Source: JABMMZ01 sp044357345
GTDB taxonomy: Bacteria > Bacteroidota > Bacteroidia > NS11-12g > UBA955
Direction: 5' to 3'
Assembly (NCBI GenBank): GCA_044357345.1
Contig: JBIKPR010000001.1
Coordinates: 1 to 64,000, forward strand
Length of the DNA stretch: 64,000 nucleotides
Part shown: positions 1 to 7,901 of the stretch, piece after piece
Position numbering within the stretch: the stretch's first letter is position 1
Layout: each line of letters opens with the position of its first letter
The notes under the pieces: generated by a model
What the model saw: only the letters and a program-made list of their open reading frames with translations
What the model was told of the DNA's origin: nothing
The model's database searches: none
Program-made: the position numbers and the translations under genes

Positions 1-140
1 TAGGTGAATTGGTTAAAACCATCACTGTTAATAGCAACACAACTAACCTTGATATGTCTGAATTCGCTTCAGGTGTATATGTTGTAAAAGTGATCGCTGA
101 AAACCAAATCGCAACTAAGAAAATTACAATTGCTAAGTAA
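1..140 (+). CDS. 3' end of a T9SS cargo protein (type A sorting domain)
   Basis: Only the last 46 or so residues lie in the window; the reading frame is open from the first base and stops at 138-140. The visible peptide shows the end of a T9SS type A C-terminal sorting domain: a beta-rich stretch, then LDMSEFASGVYVVKV, then a final strand KKITIAK. The pattern (L)-x-(S)-x-G-x-Y-x-V-x-V followed by a short K-rich terminal strand is what the family shows. The protein should be exported by the Sec system and then through the outer membrane by T9SS. What the main body does cannot be seen. A strong terminator follows 22 bases downstream. Confidence 0.8.
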   Translation, partial: GELVKTITVNSNTTNLDMSEFASGVYVVKVIAENQIATKKITIAK

Positions 141-162
141 TTAGTAATAGAAATATTTCATG

Positions 163-196
163 AAAAAACCCTCGATTGTTATCGAGGGTTTTTTTT
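163..196 (+). terminator. Rho-independent terminator of the T9SS cargo gene
   Basis: Perfect stem of CCCTCGAT (169-176) with ATCGAGGG (181-188) around a TGTT loop. It is preceded by A6 and followed by T8, and lies just after the stop at 140. Confidence 0.9.
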
Positions 197-215
197 GTGC
201 CTATAATTTTAGAAA

Positions 216-242
216 TAAAAAAACCTGATGGTGAAATCAGGT
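216..242 (-). terminator. Rho-independent terminator downstream of the TatD gene
   Basis: Read on the minus strand, ACCTGATT (235-242) pairs with ATCAGGT (223-229) and is followed by a run of seven T (the A run at 217-223). It ends the TatD/enoyl-CoA hydratase transcript and faces the plus-strand terminator at 163-196. Confidence 0.8.
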
Positions 243-265
243 CATTAAGTTCAATGAATATACTC

Positions 266-1033
266 TTAAAATCCGAAGACTTCCCGAGCATTGGCAGTAG
301 TCTTATTCGCAATTGTTTCAATGCTAACTCCAAAAACATCAGAAAGTTTTTCTGCAATAAATGGAATATAGGCGCTTTCATTCCTCTTCCCTCTATATGG
401 AACCGGTGGTAAATAAGGGGAATCAGTTTCTATAACAATATCATCTAAACTCAGTTGTCTTAAAACATCTGGTAAATTTGAATTTTTATAGGTTAGAACG
501 CCTCCAATACCCAATTTGAAACCCAGCTTTAGGATTTCTGTTGCCTCTTCAAGAGATCCAGTGAAACAATGAAAAACGCCTTTGGGCTTTATCTTCATTG
601 TTTTCAATGCTGAGATAGCTTCATATGTCGCACTTCGGGTATGAATAGATACACCAAGTTCTAAATCAACCGCCCAATTACATTGTTGAATAAAAGCAAG
701 CTTTTGCTCTTCTGCAAAAGTTTTATCCCAATACAAATCAATACCAATTTCACCAACACCAAAATATTTATAATCGGAATATAACTCCGCTTCAATCTTA
801 ATTAATTGTTCTTTATAATCAGATCCAATTGAACAAGGATGTAAACCCATCATGGGCAAGCAATTCATGGGCGCTAAAGCCGAAAATTCTTTTAGGGCAT
901 TAATGCTATCTAAATCGATATTCGGCAAGAAGATTGTCTTGACTCTTGCATCTAATGCACGGTTGATGGTGCCCTGGCGATCAGAATCAAATTCCTCTGA
1001 AAACAAGTGAGAATGTGTATCTACAAATTCCAT
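266..1033 (-). CDS. tatD: TatD family metal-dependent hydrolase / DNase
   Basis: 255 residues, the usual TatD length. It is a TIM-barrel amidohydrolase with two metal sites. Visible ligand motifs in order are VDTHSHL at the N-terminus, GEIGIDLYWD near residue 100, IHTRSA, HCFTG and ETDSPYLPP. Family members act as 3'-5' exonucleases in DNA repair or turnover, or on D-aminoacyl-tRNA; the substrate cannot be told from sequence. The ATG at 1031-1033 starts one base after the stop of the enoyl-CoA hydratase gene, so the two genes are probably co-transcribed. Confidence 0.9.
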   Translation of the reverse strand: MEFVDTHSHLFSEEFDSDRQGTINRALDARVKTIFLPNIDLDSINALKEFSALAPMNCLPMMGLHPCSIGSDYKEQLIKIEAELYSDYKYFGVGEIGIDLYWDKTFAEEQKLAFIQQCNWAVDLELGVSIHTRSATYEAISALKTMKIKPKGVFHCFTGSLEEATEILKLGFKLGIGGVLTYKNSNLPDVLRQLSLDDIVIETDSPYLPPVPYRGKRNESAYIPFIAEKLSDVFGVSIETIANKTTANAREVFGF

Positions 1034-1034
1034 T

Positions 1035-1802
1035 TTACCAATTCAATTTTTCTTTATTGATGAAAGCTGCTATACCTTTTTTGCAGTCATTGGTTCCTCT
1101 AGCTTGAGCATTGGCCTTAGCTGCAATTTCTAACTGCTCACCAATTGAAAAACCCTTAATATCATTCAATAAACCTTTGGTCAACCTAATGGAATCTGCT
1201 GAAACTGTTCTTACCAATTTAGCCGCAAATTCAAAAACCTGACTTGAGATCAAGTCCCTTTCAACTATCTCATTGATCAAACGCATTTCCTTCGCTTCTA
1301 AGGCTGTATATACATCACCCGTTAGCAACATTTGCTTTGCGATATTTTCGCCTATCTTGGGGCTTAAAAACACCGAAACTATTGCTGGTATAAATCCGAT
1401 CTTAACTTCCGTATACGCAAATTGAGCCTCGGGAGTTGCAAAACAAAAATCACAGAGTCCGGCTAATCCACAACCACCTGCAAAAGCAGGGCCTTCAACT
1501 TGAGCAATAGTAATCTTTGGGAAACTATACAAGGCCTTAAACATTTGCATAAGAGACATAGAATCCAACAAATTATCTTCGTATGAGTTGCTTTGAAGCT
1601 TTTGCAAATAGGCTAAATCCGCACCAGCACAAAAAGCTTCCCCATTGGCTTTTATTATTAATACTTTACATTCATCATTGTCTTTCAAAGTTGTCAAATG
1701 CAATAATAGCTCCTTCGCCATTTCATCATTCAAAGCGTTTCTCTTCTCAGGTCGATTTAAAGTCAAGGTAGCAATGCGATTTTCAATTGTCAATAAAACC
1801 AT
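1035..1802 (-). CDS. enoyl-CoA hydratase/isomerase family protein (methylglutaconyl-CoA hydratase-like)
   Basis: 255 residues of crotonase fold, cytoplasmic. It has the N-terminal RPEKRNAL motif, the CoA/oxyanion-hole segment AFCAGADL, the second oxyanion segment GPAFAGGCGLA, and a glutamate in AYTEVKIGFIPA where crotonases carry an active-site acid. The TEVxxGxIPA context resembles methylglutaconyl-CoA hydratases of leucine breakdown more than fatty-acid enoyl-CoA hydratases, but the exact substrate is inference. A near-consensus promoter box (CATCTTTG, 1807-1814 on the minus strand) lies five bases before the ATG, so the mRNA leader must be very short. A terminator of the upstream gene separates it from the OmpA gene. 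Confidence 0.85.
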   Translation of the reverse strand: MVLLTIENRIATLTLNRPEKRNALNDEMAKELLLHLTTLKDNDECKVLIIKANGEAFCAGADLAYLQKLQSNSYEDNLLDSMSLMQMFKALYSFPKITIAQVEGPAFAGGCGLAGLCDFCFATPEAQFAYTEVKIGFIPAIVSVFLSPKIGENIAKQMLLTGDVYTALEAKEMRLINEIVERDLISSQVFEFAAKLVRTVSADSIRLTKGLLNDIKGFSIGEQLEIAAKANAQARGTNDCKKGIAAFINKEKLNW

Positions 1803-1831
1803 AGTGCAAAGATGCTTAAAAAAGACAAGAA

Positions 1832-1860
1832 AAAAGGCGCATCGTAATGATGCGCCTTTT
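1832..1860 (-). terminator. Rho-independent terminator downstream of the OmpA/PorE-like gene
   Basis: Perfect 8-bp stem GGCGCATC (1836-1843) / GATGCGCC (1849-1856) with a 5-base loop. On the minus strand it is followed by a T-rich run. It is placed 20 bases after the OmpA gene stop. Confidence 0.88.
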
Positions 1861-1880
1861 AAAATATTTTAAATTAAAAA

Positions 1881-4800
1881 TTATTCGTCACTTGGTTTTC
1901 CGCCTTTTTTCTCTTTAGGCTTCATAAATAAGAACTTACCTTTTACAAAAGCAGCAATCTTTTTAAGCGTTGTACTCATTCCACCCATAACAGGCTCTTC
2001 AATGGTACTATCTACGGTAACCTTAACATTTTCTAAAACCACATCTCCTATTTGAAGAGAGGCAATGATCAAAACATTACTTGGAAGTTTTGTGCCATTT
2101 TTTAATTTAATGGTTTCACCTTCAGTATCGAAATCTTTCTTAGTAATAGCTCCACTTTCTAACAATTGGATAACCATATCTTCAGTAATTAGAATTTTAC
2201 GGCTCTTAACATCAAACTTCCAATTTACATTCTCCTTATCATTTACCATGGTAGGAATATACATATTGTTGTTTTCTGAAATCAAAGCAACACGTTTGAA
2301 ATCAACTAAGGAAACACCTGTATCAACCGCAGCAGTTCCTGCTGTGGTAGTCGCGCCTGTTGAACCAGCCGCTTTGGTTGCATTGCTTTCAATAGGACCG
2401 CCTTTCAACGCTTCGGTATTTACATTCTTAAAGGTCATTTCACTTTCTTCAGCATTTAATGAACCATTTAGAGCTGTCAAGGCATCTATTCCAAAAACAA
2501 ATGGATTTGCGCCAGCCACAATTTTCACCACTACATCTGTAAAGGTATTCGCTCTGTCCTTTGGCCCAAAACGTAAGGTACCTAATTTAACTGTCGCATT
2601 TGGCTTTAATTTTCCTCCCATTATTTCGGCGATAGTTGTTCCAACTAAATGCTCAGGCTTTACAACACCCTTAGCTATCAAAGCTTTTAACTCTGTTAAA
2701 CTGATGCTGATATCTTTACCAGGGCTAACCAATGAAGGACCACTACTTTCAATTCCATTCGCAGCTGTTGCAACTAAGAAATTAGCATCCTTCTTAGTCA
2801 TTTTAACAATGATTGGTTTAGAATTCACATTATTCGCATCTGGACCTCCAACAACTTTAACATTAGGATCGAAATTTACGTCTAGAGTTTTAATTGTTGT
2901 TCTTCTATTTTCTTGGTGTTGCGATTCTGAACAATTCACTTTAACAGCTCCTTCGCATTTACAATCGTTAACCAATTGTGATTCACCGTAACCTTTTGCT
3001 AATAGTCTTCTTGCATCAATACCTTTTCTAACCAAATAAGCTACGGCACTATCTGCTCTTCTTTGCGACAAGTCAATGTTGTAATCATAAGATGAACGAC
3101 AGTCAGTATGAGAGCCTAATTCCATGCGAAGTTTAGGATACTTTAACAACAACGGAAGAATTTTCTCGTCTAAAATAGCTGCAGCATCTTTTCTGATTTC
3201 TGCTCTATCCAAATCATAATAAATCGGAACTGTCATAATGATAATCTGAGACTTCAAGCAAAAATCTTGCTTCAATGTTGTAGAAATCTTGATGCCCTTA
3301 GTAGTTCTTTGAACTGGCATAGCATCAAAATAATACAGCTCTCTGTTGTCACAGTTTATTTCATAATTGGTTTTCTCTTTCAATCTGATTTTACCATAGT
3401 ATCCTTTATCGTTGGTCTTGACCACAATTTTACTAGAATCTTTATCATTGGTGATGGTAATTACAGAATTTTTTAATGGCTTAGACAAATTAAAGTTTTT
3501 ATCATCAGGCTCAGGCAAACACTCATAAACATAACCTTCAATTTCAATAACCAAAGGAGAAATATTGAATTCCCAAATATCAAAATTGCCTTTACCGCCA
3601 TTTCTATTAGAAGTAAAGAAACCGTGGTCAGGATTAATGTTATCGAAAGTCATACCGAAATCATCGCCACCACTATTTAAAGGTGCACGCAAGTTTTCAG
3701 GTGCTGTCCATTCTGTTCCACTGCCTTCAGAGAAGAAAACGTCCAAACCACCCATTCCTAAATGACCATTAGAAGAGAAATACAATGAACCATTATGAAT
3801 GTTAACATATGGGAACATTTCGTCTTTCTCAGTGTTGATTGTTGGACCTAGGTTGAAAGGCACACCCCAAGATTTTGCTCTTTGGTTGTAAGTAACGCAC
3901 CAAATGTCATATCCACCTTCTCCACCTTCTCTATTGCTAGAGAAATACATAGTTTTTCCATCATCGCTTAAGGCAGGATGTCCATAGTCGAAAGTATCAT
4001 CAACACAGAATCCTAACATTTGCTCTTCAGCCCATTCTGTTCCGCTTAATTTAGCTTGAAATAATTTACATGATGTTGATTTACCATCTGCGCCATTACA
4101 TTGGGTATAATAGATGGTACTATATTTTCTGTCAAACACACAAGATCCATCATTGTACTTGGTGTTTATTGCACCCAATGCAATTTCTGGCTTTTCCCAT
4201 GTTTTGGCTGCATTTCTTTTGCTTCCTTTCTTGGCTTTTATGAACCACATATCAGAATAACTGTTACCAGTTAGACCATAGATTTTCTTTTTTGCTACTC
4301 CACCTTCACGGTCAGTACTAAAGTATAACACATCATCCTTTTTCCCTGCAATCATTGGACTGTATTCCATTCCTTTGGTATTTACTACTTTCAAATTGGT
4401 AACTTTAAATCGGCTATTTGGTGCCTCTTTCTCCCAATTTTCAGCACTATCCAAAGCGGCAATCTTTGCAATTACCCGCTCATCATTTGGAACTTCTTCT
4501 AAATATTTTTTGAAATAATCACGGGCTTCTCTTTTTGCATCTGCATTCTTACCGCCAGCAACCTTCATATTCAAAACACCCAACTGATAAAGTGCTTCAG
4601 TGTTCTTAGGGTCTTTTTTAACTACTTTCTCGTAGGCTTTAATTGCTTTTTCGTATTCATTAGCCATTCTATAGCAATAAGCTGCCTCTTCGCGGGCTCT
4701 TGCTTGATCTTCTTTGGCATTTGGGCCTTTAACTTTAGGACCAAGAATGGTGTATAAATCACCTGCAATTTTATATTGCATTCTGCTCTTTGCCTCGTCG

Positions 4801-4889
4801 GCCTTAGAGAGACTTGACCCAGTACACCCGGTGAATAATACGGTAAAGGCTAATAAACCAGTACAGAAAAAAACGGTAAATTTATTCAT
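1881..4889 (-). CDS. PorE-like OmpA-family lipoprotein: TPR, beta-propeller, CRD, OmpA domain and two retropepsin-like domains
   Basis: 1002 residues from the ATG at 4889. A longer frame to 4925 would begin inside the promoter box TAGGTTTG (4923-4930), so I reject it. A signal peptide ends in a lipobox (LFTGC). Then come TPR-like helices (~25-150), a PD40/WD40-type propeller with repeated YFSS-N-GG-D motifs (~175-440), a carboxypeptidase-regulatory-like beta domain (~450-535) and an OmpA peptidoglycan-binding domain (~550-665, ELGSHTD and LSQRRAD). This order matches PorE of Porphyromonas gingivalis, which links the T9SS to peptidoglycan. About 330 further residues follow. They contain two modules that read like retropepsin-fold aspartyl protease domains with ruined active sites (VATAA and FDVKS where VDTGA is expected). 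Assignment to T9SS rather than to a general OmpA lipoprotein is inference. Confidence 0.82.
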   Translation of the reverse strand: MNKFTVFFCTGLLAFTVLFTGCTGSSLSKADEAKSRMQYKIAGDLYTILGPKVKGPNAKEDQARAREEAAYCYRMANEYEKAIKAYEKVVKKDPKNTEALYQLGVLNMKVAGGKNADAKREARDYFKKYLEEVPNDERVIAKIAALDSAENWEKEAPNSRFKVTNLKVVNTKGMEYSPMIAGKKDDVLYFSTDREGGVAKKKIYGLTGNSYSDMWFIKAKKGSKRNAAKTWEKPEIALGAINTKYNDGSCVFDRKYSTIYYTQCNGADGKSTSCKLFQAKLSGTEWAEEQMLGFCVDDTFDYGHPALSDDGKTMYFSSNREGGEGGYDIWCVTYNQRAKSWGVPFNLGPTINTEKDEMFPYVNIHNGSLYFSSNGHLGMGGLDVFFSEGSGTEWTAPENLRAPLNSGGDDFGMTFDNINPDHGFFTSNRNGGKGNFDIWEFNISPLVIEIEGYVYECLPEPDDKNFNLSKPLKNSVITITNDKDSSKIVVKTNDKGYYGKIRLKEKTNYEINCDNRELYYFDAMPVQRTTKGIKISTTLKQDFCLKSQIIIMTVPIYYDLDRAEIRKDAAAILDEKILPLLLKYPKLRMELGSHTDCRSSYDYNIDLSQRRADSAVAYLVRKGIDARRLLAKGYGESQLVNDCKCEGAVKVNCSESQHQENRRTTIKTLDVNFDPNVKVVGGPDANNVNSKPIIVKMTKKDANFLVATAANGIESSGPSLVSPGKDISISLTELKALIAKGVVKPEHLVGTTIAEIMGGKLKPNATVKLGTLRFGPKDRANTFTDVVVKIVAGANPFVFGIDALTALNGSLNAEESEMTFKNVNTEALKGGPIESNATKAAGSTGATTTAGTAAVDTGVSLVDFKRVALISENNNMYIPTMVNDKENVNWKFDVKSRKILITEDMVIQLLESGAITKKDFDTEGETIKLKNGTKLPSNVLIIASLQIGDVVLENVKVTVDSTIEEPVMGGMSTTLKKIAAFVKGKFLFMKPKEKKGGKPSDE

Positions 4890-4922
4890 GTGATTATTGA
4901 TGCTTACTACTTTGTTAACGTA

Positions 4923-4930
4923 CAAACCTA
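4923..4930 (-). promoter_or_regulatory. Bacteroidota -7 promoter box for the PorE-like gene
   Basis: TAGGTTTG on the minus strand matches the TAnnTTTG consensus. It ends 33 bases before the ATG at 4889 and decides against the longer upstream start. Confidence 0.6.
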
Positions 4931-5023
4931 AATGAAAAATACTGATTTTACAAAAAAAAAATATTTATTAACTTAGGTCATATGGTAAAAATTAACGCAT
5001 TACGCGAACATTTATTGCCAAAT

Positions 5024-5836
5024 TCAATGATTTGCCTTAAAGAAATCGACAGCTAATTTCACACTTCCAAATTGAATCAAAATTGATTTTGATTTTTCGT
5101 AATCTAAACCCGTTTGCTCAGCCACCATTCGAGTGCCTCGGTCTATTAGTTTATGGTTAGACAATTGCATGTTCACCATTTTACTGCCTTCTACTTTTCC
5201 AAGTTTTACCATAGCAGCACTTGTAATCATATTTAGCACCATTTTTTGGGCCGTTCCAGCTTTCATTCTTGTACTTCCAGTTATAATCTCAGGACCAACC
5301 TCAACCTCTACCGGAAAGTTACTTATTGAGCCTATTTTAGACCCCTTTGAGCAGCAAACACAAGCAGTTGTTATGCCCTGAGAATTACATGCATTGAGGC
5401 CCCCGTATACGTAGGGTGTACTTCCAGAGGCTGACAAGCCAAGGACAAAATCTTTTTCATTAATTCCAAATTCCAATAAATCCAGGATGGCTTGTTCGGT
5501 GTCGTCTTCAGCAAATTCTACCGCTTTTCGGATTGCAGTATCACCGCCCGCAATTATTCCAATAACCAAGCCCTGAGGTACCCCATAAGTCGGTGGACAC
5601 TCACTAGCATCTAATATCCCTAATCTTCCACTTGTGCCAGCCCCAATATAAAACAGGCGCCCACCAGCTTCAATTTTTGACACTAAGTTTTCTACTAAAT
5701 TAGAAATTGAATTAATTTCATTTTCAACAGCAACTGCAACTTTCTGATCTTCAGTGTTGATGGCTGATATGATTTCTTTAATATTTAAAGAAGATAAATT
5801 CGGGTAAAGCGAATCTTGTTCGGTAATTGATAACAA
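5024..5836 (-). CDS. murQ: N-acetylmuramic acid 6-phosphate etherase
   Basis: 270 residues. It has a SIS (sugar isomerase) domain with the family motifs FYIGAGTSGRLGILDASECPPTYG and GLSASGSTPYV, plus the later TRMKAGTAQKMVLNMI segment. The enzyme cleaves the D-lactyl ether of MurNAc-6-phosphate to give GlcNAc-6-phosphate in peptidoglycan recycling. It is somewhat shorter than the Escherichia coli enzyme at the N-terminus, keeping only SITEQDS of the usual TEQRN-type start. The start codon appears to be TTG at 5834-5836, just downstream of a promoter box at 5857-5864. No murK or transporter is adjacent. Confidence 0.92.
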   Translation of the reverse strand: MLSITEQDSLYPNLSSLNIKEIISAINTEDQKVAVAVENEINSISNLVENLVSKIEAGGRLFYIGAGTSGRLGILDASECPPTYGVPQGLVIGIIAGGDTAIRKAVEFAEDDTEQAILDLLEFGINEKDFVLGLSASGSTPYVYGGLNACNSQGITTACVCCSKGSKIGSISNFPVEVEVGPEIITGSTRMKAGTAQKMVLNMITSAAMVKLGKVEGSKMVNMQLSNHKLIDRGTRMVAEQTGLDYEKSKSILIQFGSVKLAVDFFKANH

Positions 5837-5856
5837 AATACAAGTAATTTTATGTG

Positions 5857-5864
5857 CAAAATTA
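5857..5864 (-). promoter_or_regulatory. -7 promoter box for murQ
   Basis: TAATTTTG on the minus strand matches TAnnTTTG and lies about 20 bases upstream of the TTG start of murQ. Confidence 0.55.
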
Positions 5865-5883
5865 ATGTATTAAGATAGAATAT

Positions 5884-6390
5884 TTACAAGCGGACTCTTT
5901 TTACAAACAACAAGCGTTTGCTGTAGTATGATTCTAGAGTATTGGATACAATAACGCCTGCTTGAACAGAGGCATGAATAAAATAAATGGCATTCCCTTC
6001 CGTTTTGGTAACTATCCCAACGTGACCTACAGTTTCACCAGCACTTCTGCCATTAAAGAAAATAAGATCTCCAGCACTGGCGTTTTTAAAACTTATAAAT
6101 TTACCATAATAAGCAATGTTGCCCGATGAATTAGGCAATTTAGTTCCAAAATGTGAAAACACAAATTGCACAAACCCGCTACAATCAAAGCATTTGGGAA
6201 CATTTGAACCATAACAATATGGTTTATTCAAATATTGTTTGGCGTAATTAATTAGAGAATCGCACAACGCAGAACTGTTTTTAACTGCGCTATGGGGAGA
6301 ATAAAAAACGTCCTTCTTCGGCGCTGTATCCATTGCCAAAATAACAGGCAGGATCAAAACCAAAAGAAGGACGTTTAAATATTTAATCAA
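5884..6390 (-). CDS. secreted NlpC/P60 family peptidase
   Basis: 168 residues with an N-terminal signal peptide (hydrophobic residues 4-19) and a single NlpC/P60 domain. The catalytic triad is visible: Cys70 in FDCSGFV, His123 in GHVGIV and His139 in FIHAS. Such enzymes cut the D-Glu/meso-Dap bond of peptidoglycan stem peptides in the periplasm. The apparent start is TTG at 6388-6390, five bases after the ahcY stop, which suggests read-through from ahcY. No SH3 or LysM targeting domain is present, so its localisation within the wall is unknown. Confidence 0.87.
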   Translation of the reverse strand: MIKYLNVLLLVLILPVILAMDTAPKKDVFYSPHSAVKNSSALCDSLINYAKQYLNKPYCYGSNVPKCFDCSGFVQFVFSHFGTKLPNSSGNIAYYGKFISFKNASAGDLIFFNGRSAGETVGHVGIVTKTEGNAIYFIHASVQAGVIVSNTLESYYSKRLLFVKRVRL

Positions 6391-6395
6391 TTATA

Positions 6396-7712
6396 CTAGT
6401 ATCTGTATGTGTCTTTTTTGAATGGACCATTCATTTCTACACCTATGTATTCAGCTTGTTCGGCATCGAGTGTCTCTAAGGTTGCGCCAATGTGTGCTAA
6501 GTGTAAATATGCTACCTTCTCATCCAATTGTTTAGGCAAAACATATACTTTCTTCTCATAGTTTTGGCTGTTGTTCCAAAGTTCCAATTGAGCCAACGTT
6601 TGGTTAGAGAAAGAATTACTCATTACAAACGAAGGGTGTCCCATTGCACAACCTAGATTAACCAATCTGCCTTCAGCTAGAATGATAATTTCTTTGCCGT
6701 CAACAGTGTAAACATCAACCTGAGGTTTGATGGTATATTTGGTATCACCATGGTTATCATTTAACCAATTCATGTCTATTTCATTGTCAAAGTGACCAAT
6801 ATTGCAAACAATAGACTTATCTCTCATTGTTTTGAAATGTCTTTCTTTGATAATGTTTACGTTTCCTGTAGCAGTTACAAAAATATTAGCTCTTGTACAA
6901 GCTTCATTCATGGTTACTACTTCAAAACCATCCATTGCAGCTTGAAGCGCACAAATTGGATCAATCTCAGTTATCAATACTCTGCAACCTGCACCACGCA
7001 ATGATTCTGCAGAACCTTTCCCTACATCACCATATCCAGCAACTACAGCTACTTTACCTGCCATCATAATGTCAGTTGCTCTTCTAATTGCATCAACCAA
7101 AGATTCTTTGCAACCATATTTGTTGTCAAATTTAGACTTAGTAACACTGTCGTTTACATTGATAGCAGGCATCATTAAGGTGCCTTTTTTCATTCTTTCA
7201 TATAAACGGTGAACACCTGTAGTGGTTTCTTCACTTAATCCTTTAATACCTGCTGCAAGTTCTGGATAAACGTCAAAAACCATATTGGTTAAATCTCCTC
7301 CATCATCCAAAATCATATTTAATGGTTGTTTTGAATCTCCAAAGAACAAAGTTTGTTCAATACACCAGTCAAACTCCTCAGCGGTCATGCCTTTCCAAGC
7401 ATAAACTGAAATCCCAGCAGCAGCAATTGCAGCAGCAGCATGGTCTTGGGTTGAAAAAATATTACAAGATGACCAAGTAACTTCAGCTCCAAGTTCTGTA
7501 AGTGTTTCGATTAAAACAGCAGTTTGAATGGTCATGTGTAGGCAACCTGCAATTCTAGCTCCGGCTAAGGGCTTGCTTTTGCCATATTCAGCTCTTAATG
7601 CCATTAGACCTGGCATTTCAGCTTCGGCCAATTTAATTTCTTTTCTTCCCCATTCTGCTAAAGAGATGTCTTTAACTTTGTAAGGTACGTATGCGCTTGT
7701 TTCTGTTGACAT
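6396..7712 (-). CDS. ahcY: adenosylhomocysteinase (S-adenosyl-L-homocysteine hydrolase)
   Basis: 438 residues from ATG 7712 (MSTETSAY); a longer in-frame start at 7733 would lie within the promoter region. It is cytoplasmic and NAD-dependent, and splits S-adenosylhomocysteine into adenosine and homocysteine in the methyl cycle. Visible landmarks are AGCLHMTIQTAVLIETL at the N-terminus, the NAD-binding GYGDVGKGSAESLRG, CNIGHFDNEIDM, and the C-terminal PFKKDTYRY, typical of the family. Promoter box TACCTTTG sits at 7731-7738. The NlpC/P60 gene follows after a 5-base gap. Confidence 0.97.
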   Translation of the reverse strand: MSTETSAYVPYKVKDISLAEWGRKEIKLAEAEMPGLMALRAEYGKSKPLAGARIAGCLHMTIQTAVLIETLTELGAEVTWSSCNIFSTQDHAAAAIAAAGISVYAWKGMTAEEFDWCIEQTLFFGDSKQPLNMILDDGGDLTNMVFDVYPELAAGIKGLSEETTTGVHRLYERMKKGTLMMPAINVNDSVTKSKFDNKYGCKESLVDAIRRATDIMMAGKVAVVAGYGDVGKGSAESLRGAGCRVLITEIDPICALQAAMDGFEVVTMNEACTRANIFVTATGNVNIIKERHFKTMRDKSIVCNIGHFDNEIDMNWLNDNHGDTKYTIKPQVDVYTVDGKEIIILAEGRLVNLGCAMGHPSFVMSNSFSNQTLAQLELWNNSQNYEKKVYVLPKQLDEKVAYLHLAHIGATLETLDAEQAEYIGVEMNGPFKKDTYRY

Positions 7713-7730
7713 GATATTATAAAAGTTCTG

Positions 7731-7738
7731 CAAAGGTA
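7731..7738 (-). promoter_or_regulatory. -7 promoter box for ahcY
   Basis: TACCTTTG followed by CAG on the minus strand is an exact TAnnTTTG match, 18 bases before the ATG at 7712. Confidence 0.65.
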
Positions 7739-7748
7739 ATACTTTTAT

Positions 7749-7777
7749 AAAAAAAAATCCCGTATTTCTGCGGGATT
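7749..7777 (-). terminator. Rho-independent terminator downstream of proline dehydrogenase
   Basis: Perfect stem AATCCCG/CGGGATT (7756-7762 with 7771-7777) and an 8-base loop. On the minus strand it is followed by a long T run. It lies about 125 bases beyond the proline dehydrogenase stop, and the spacer (7778-7901) shows no other feature. Confidence 0.85.
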
Positions 7778-7901
7778 CTGTACTTATAAAGTTCCTTTAT
7801 ATAGTTCAATTGTCAGAATGTTGTGTTATTTCGATTTTAATTATTTAGAAGACAGCACTATAATTAATTATATTTCAATTTAGTCAAATCTAAATCGATA
7901 T

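Noticed and set aside
2065..2991. Long plus-strand open frame of about 308 codons opposite the PorE-like gene
   Set aside because: It lies entirely antisense to a well-supported multidomain coding sequence, its translation shows no family motifs, and its Ser/Thr/Val-rich bias is what a complementary frame of that gene gives.
7713..7740. SAH or SAM riboswitch upstream of ahcY
   Set aside because: Only ~20 bases separate the promoter box from the ATG, too little for an aptamer, and the upstream hairpin is a terminator of the proline dehydrogenase transcript.
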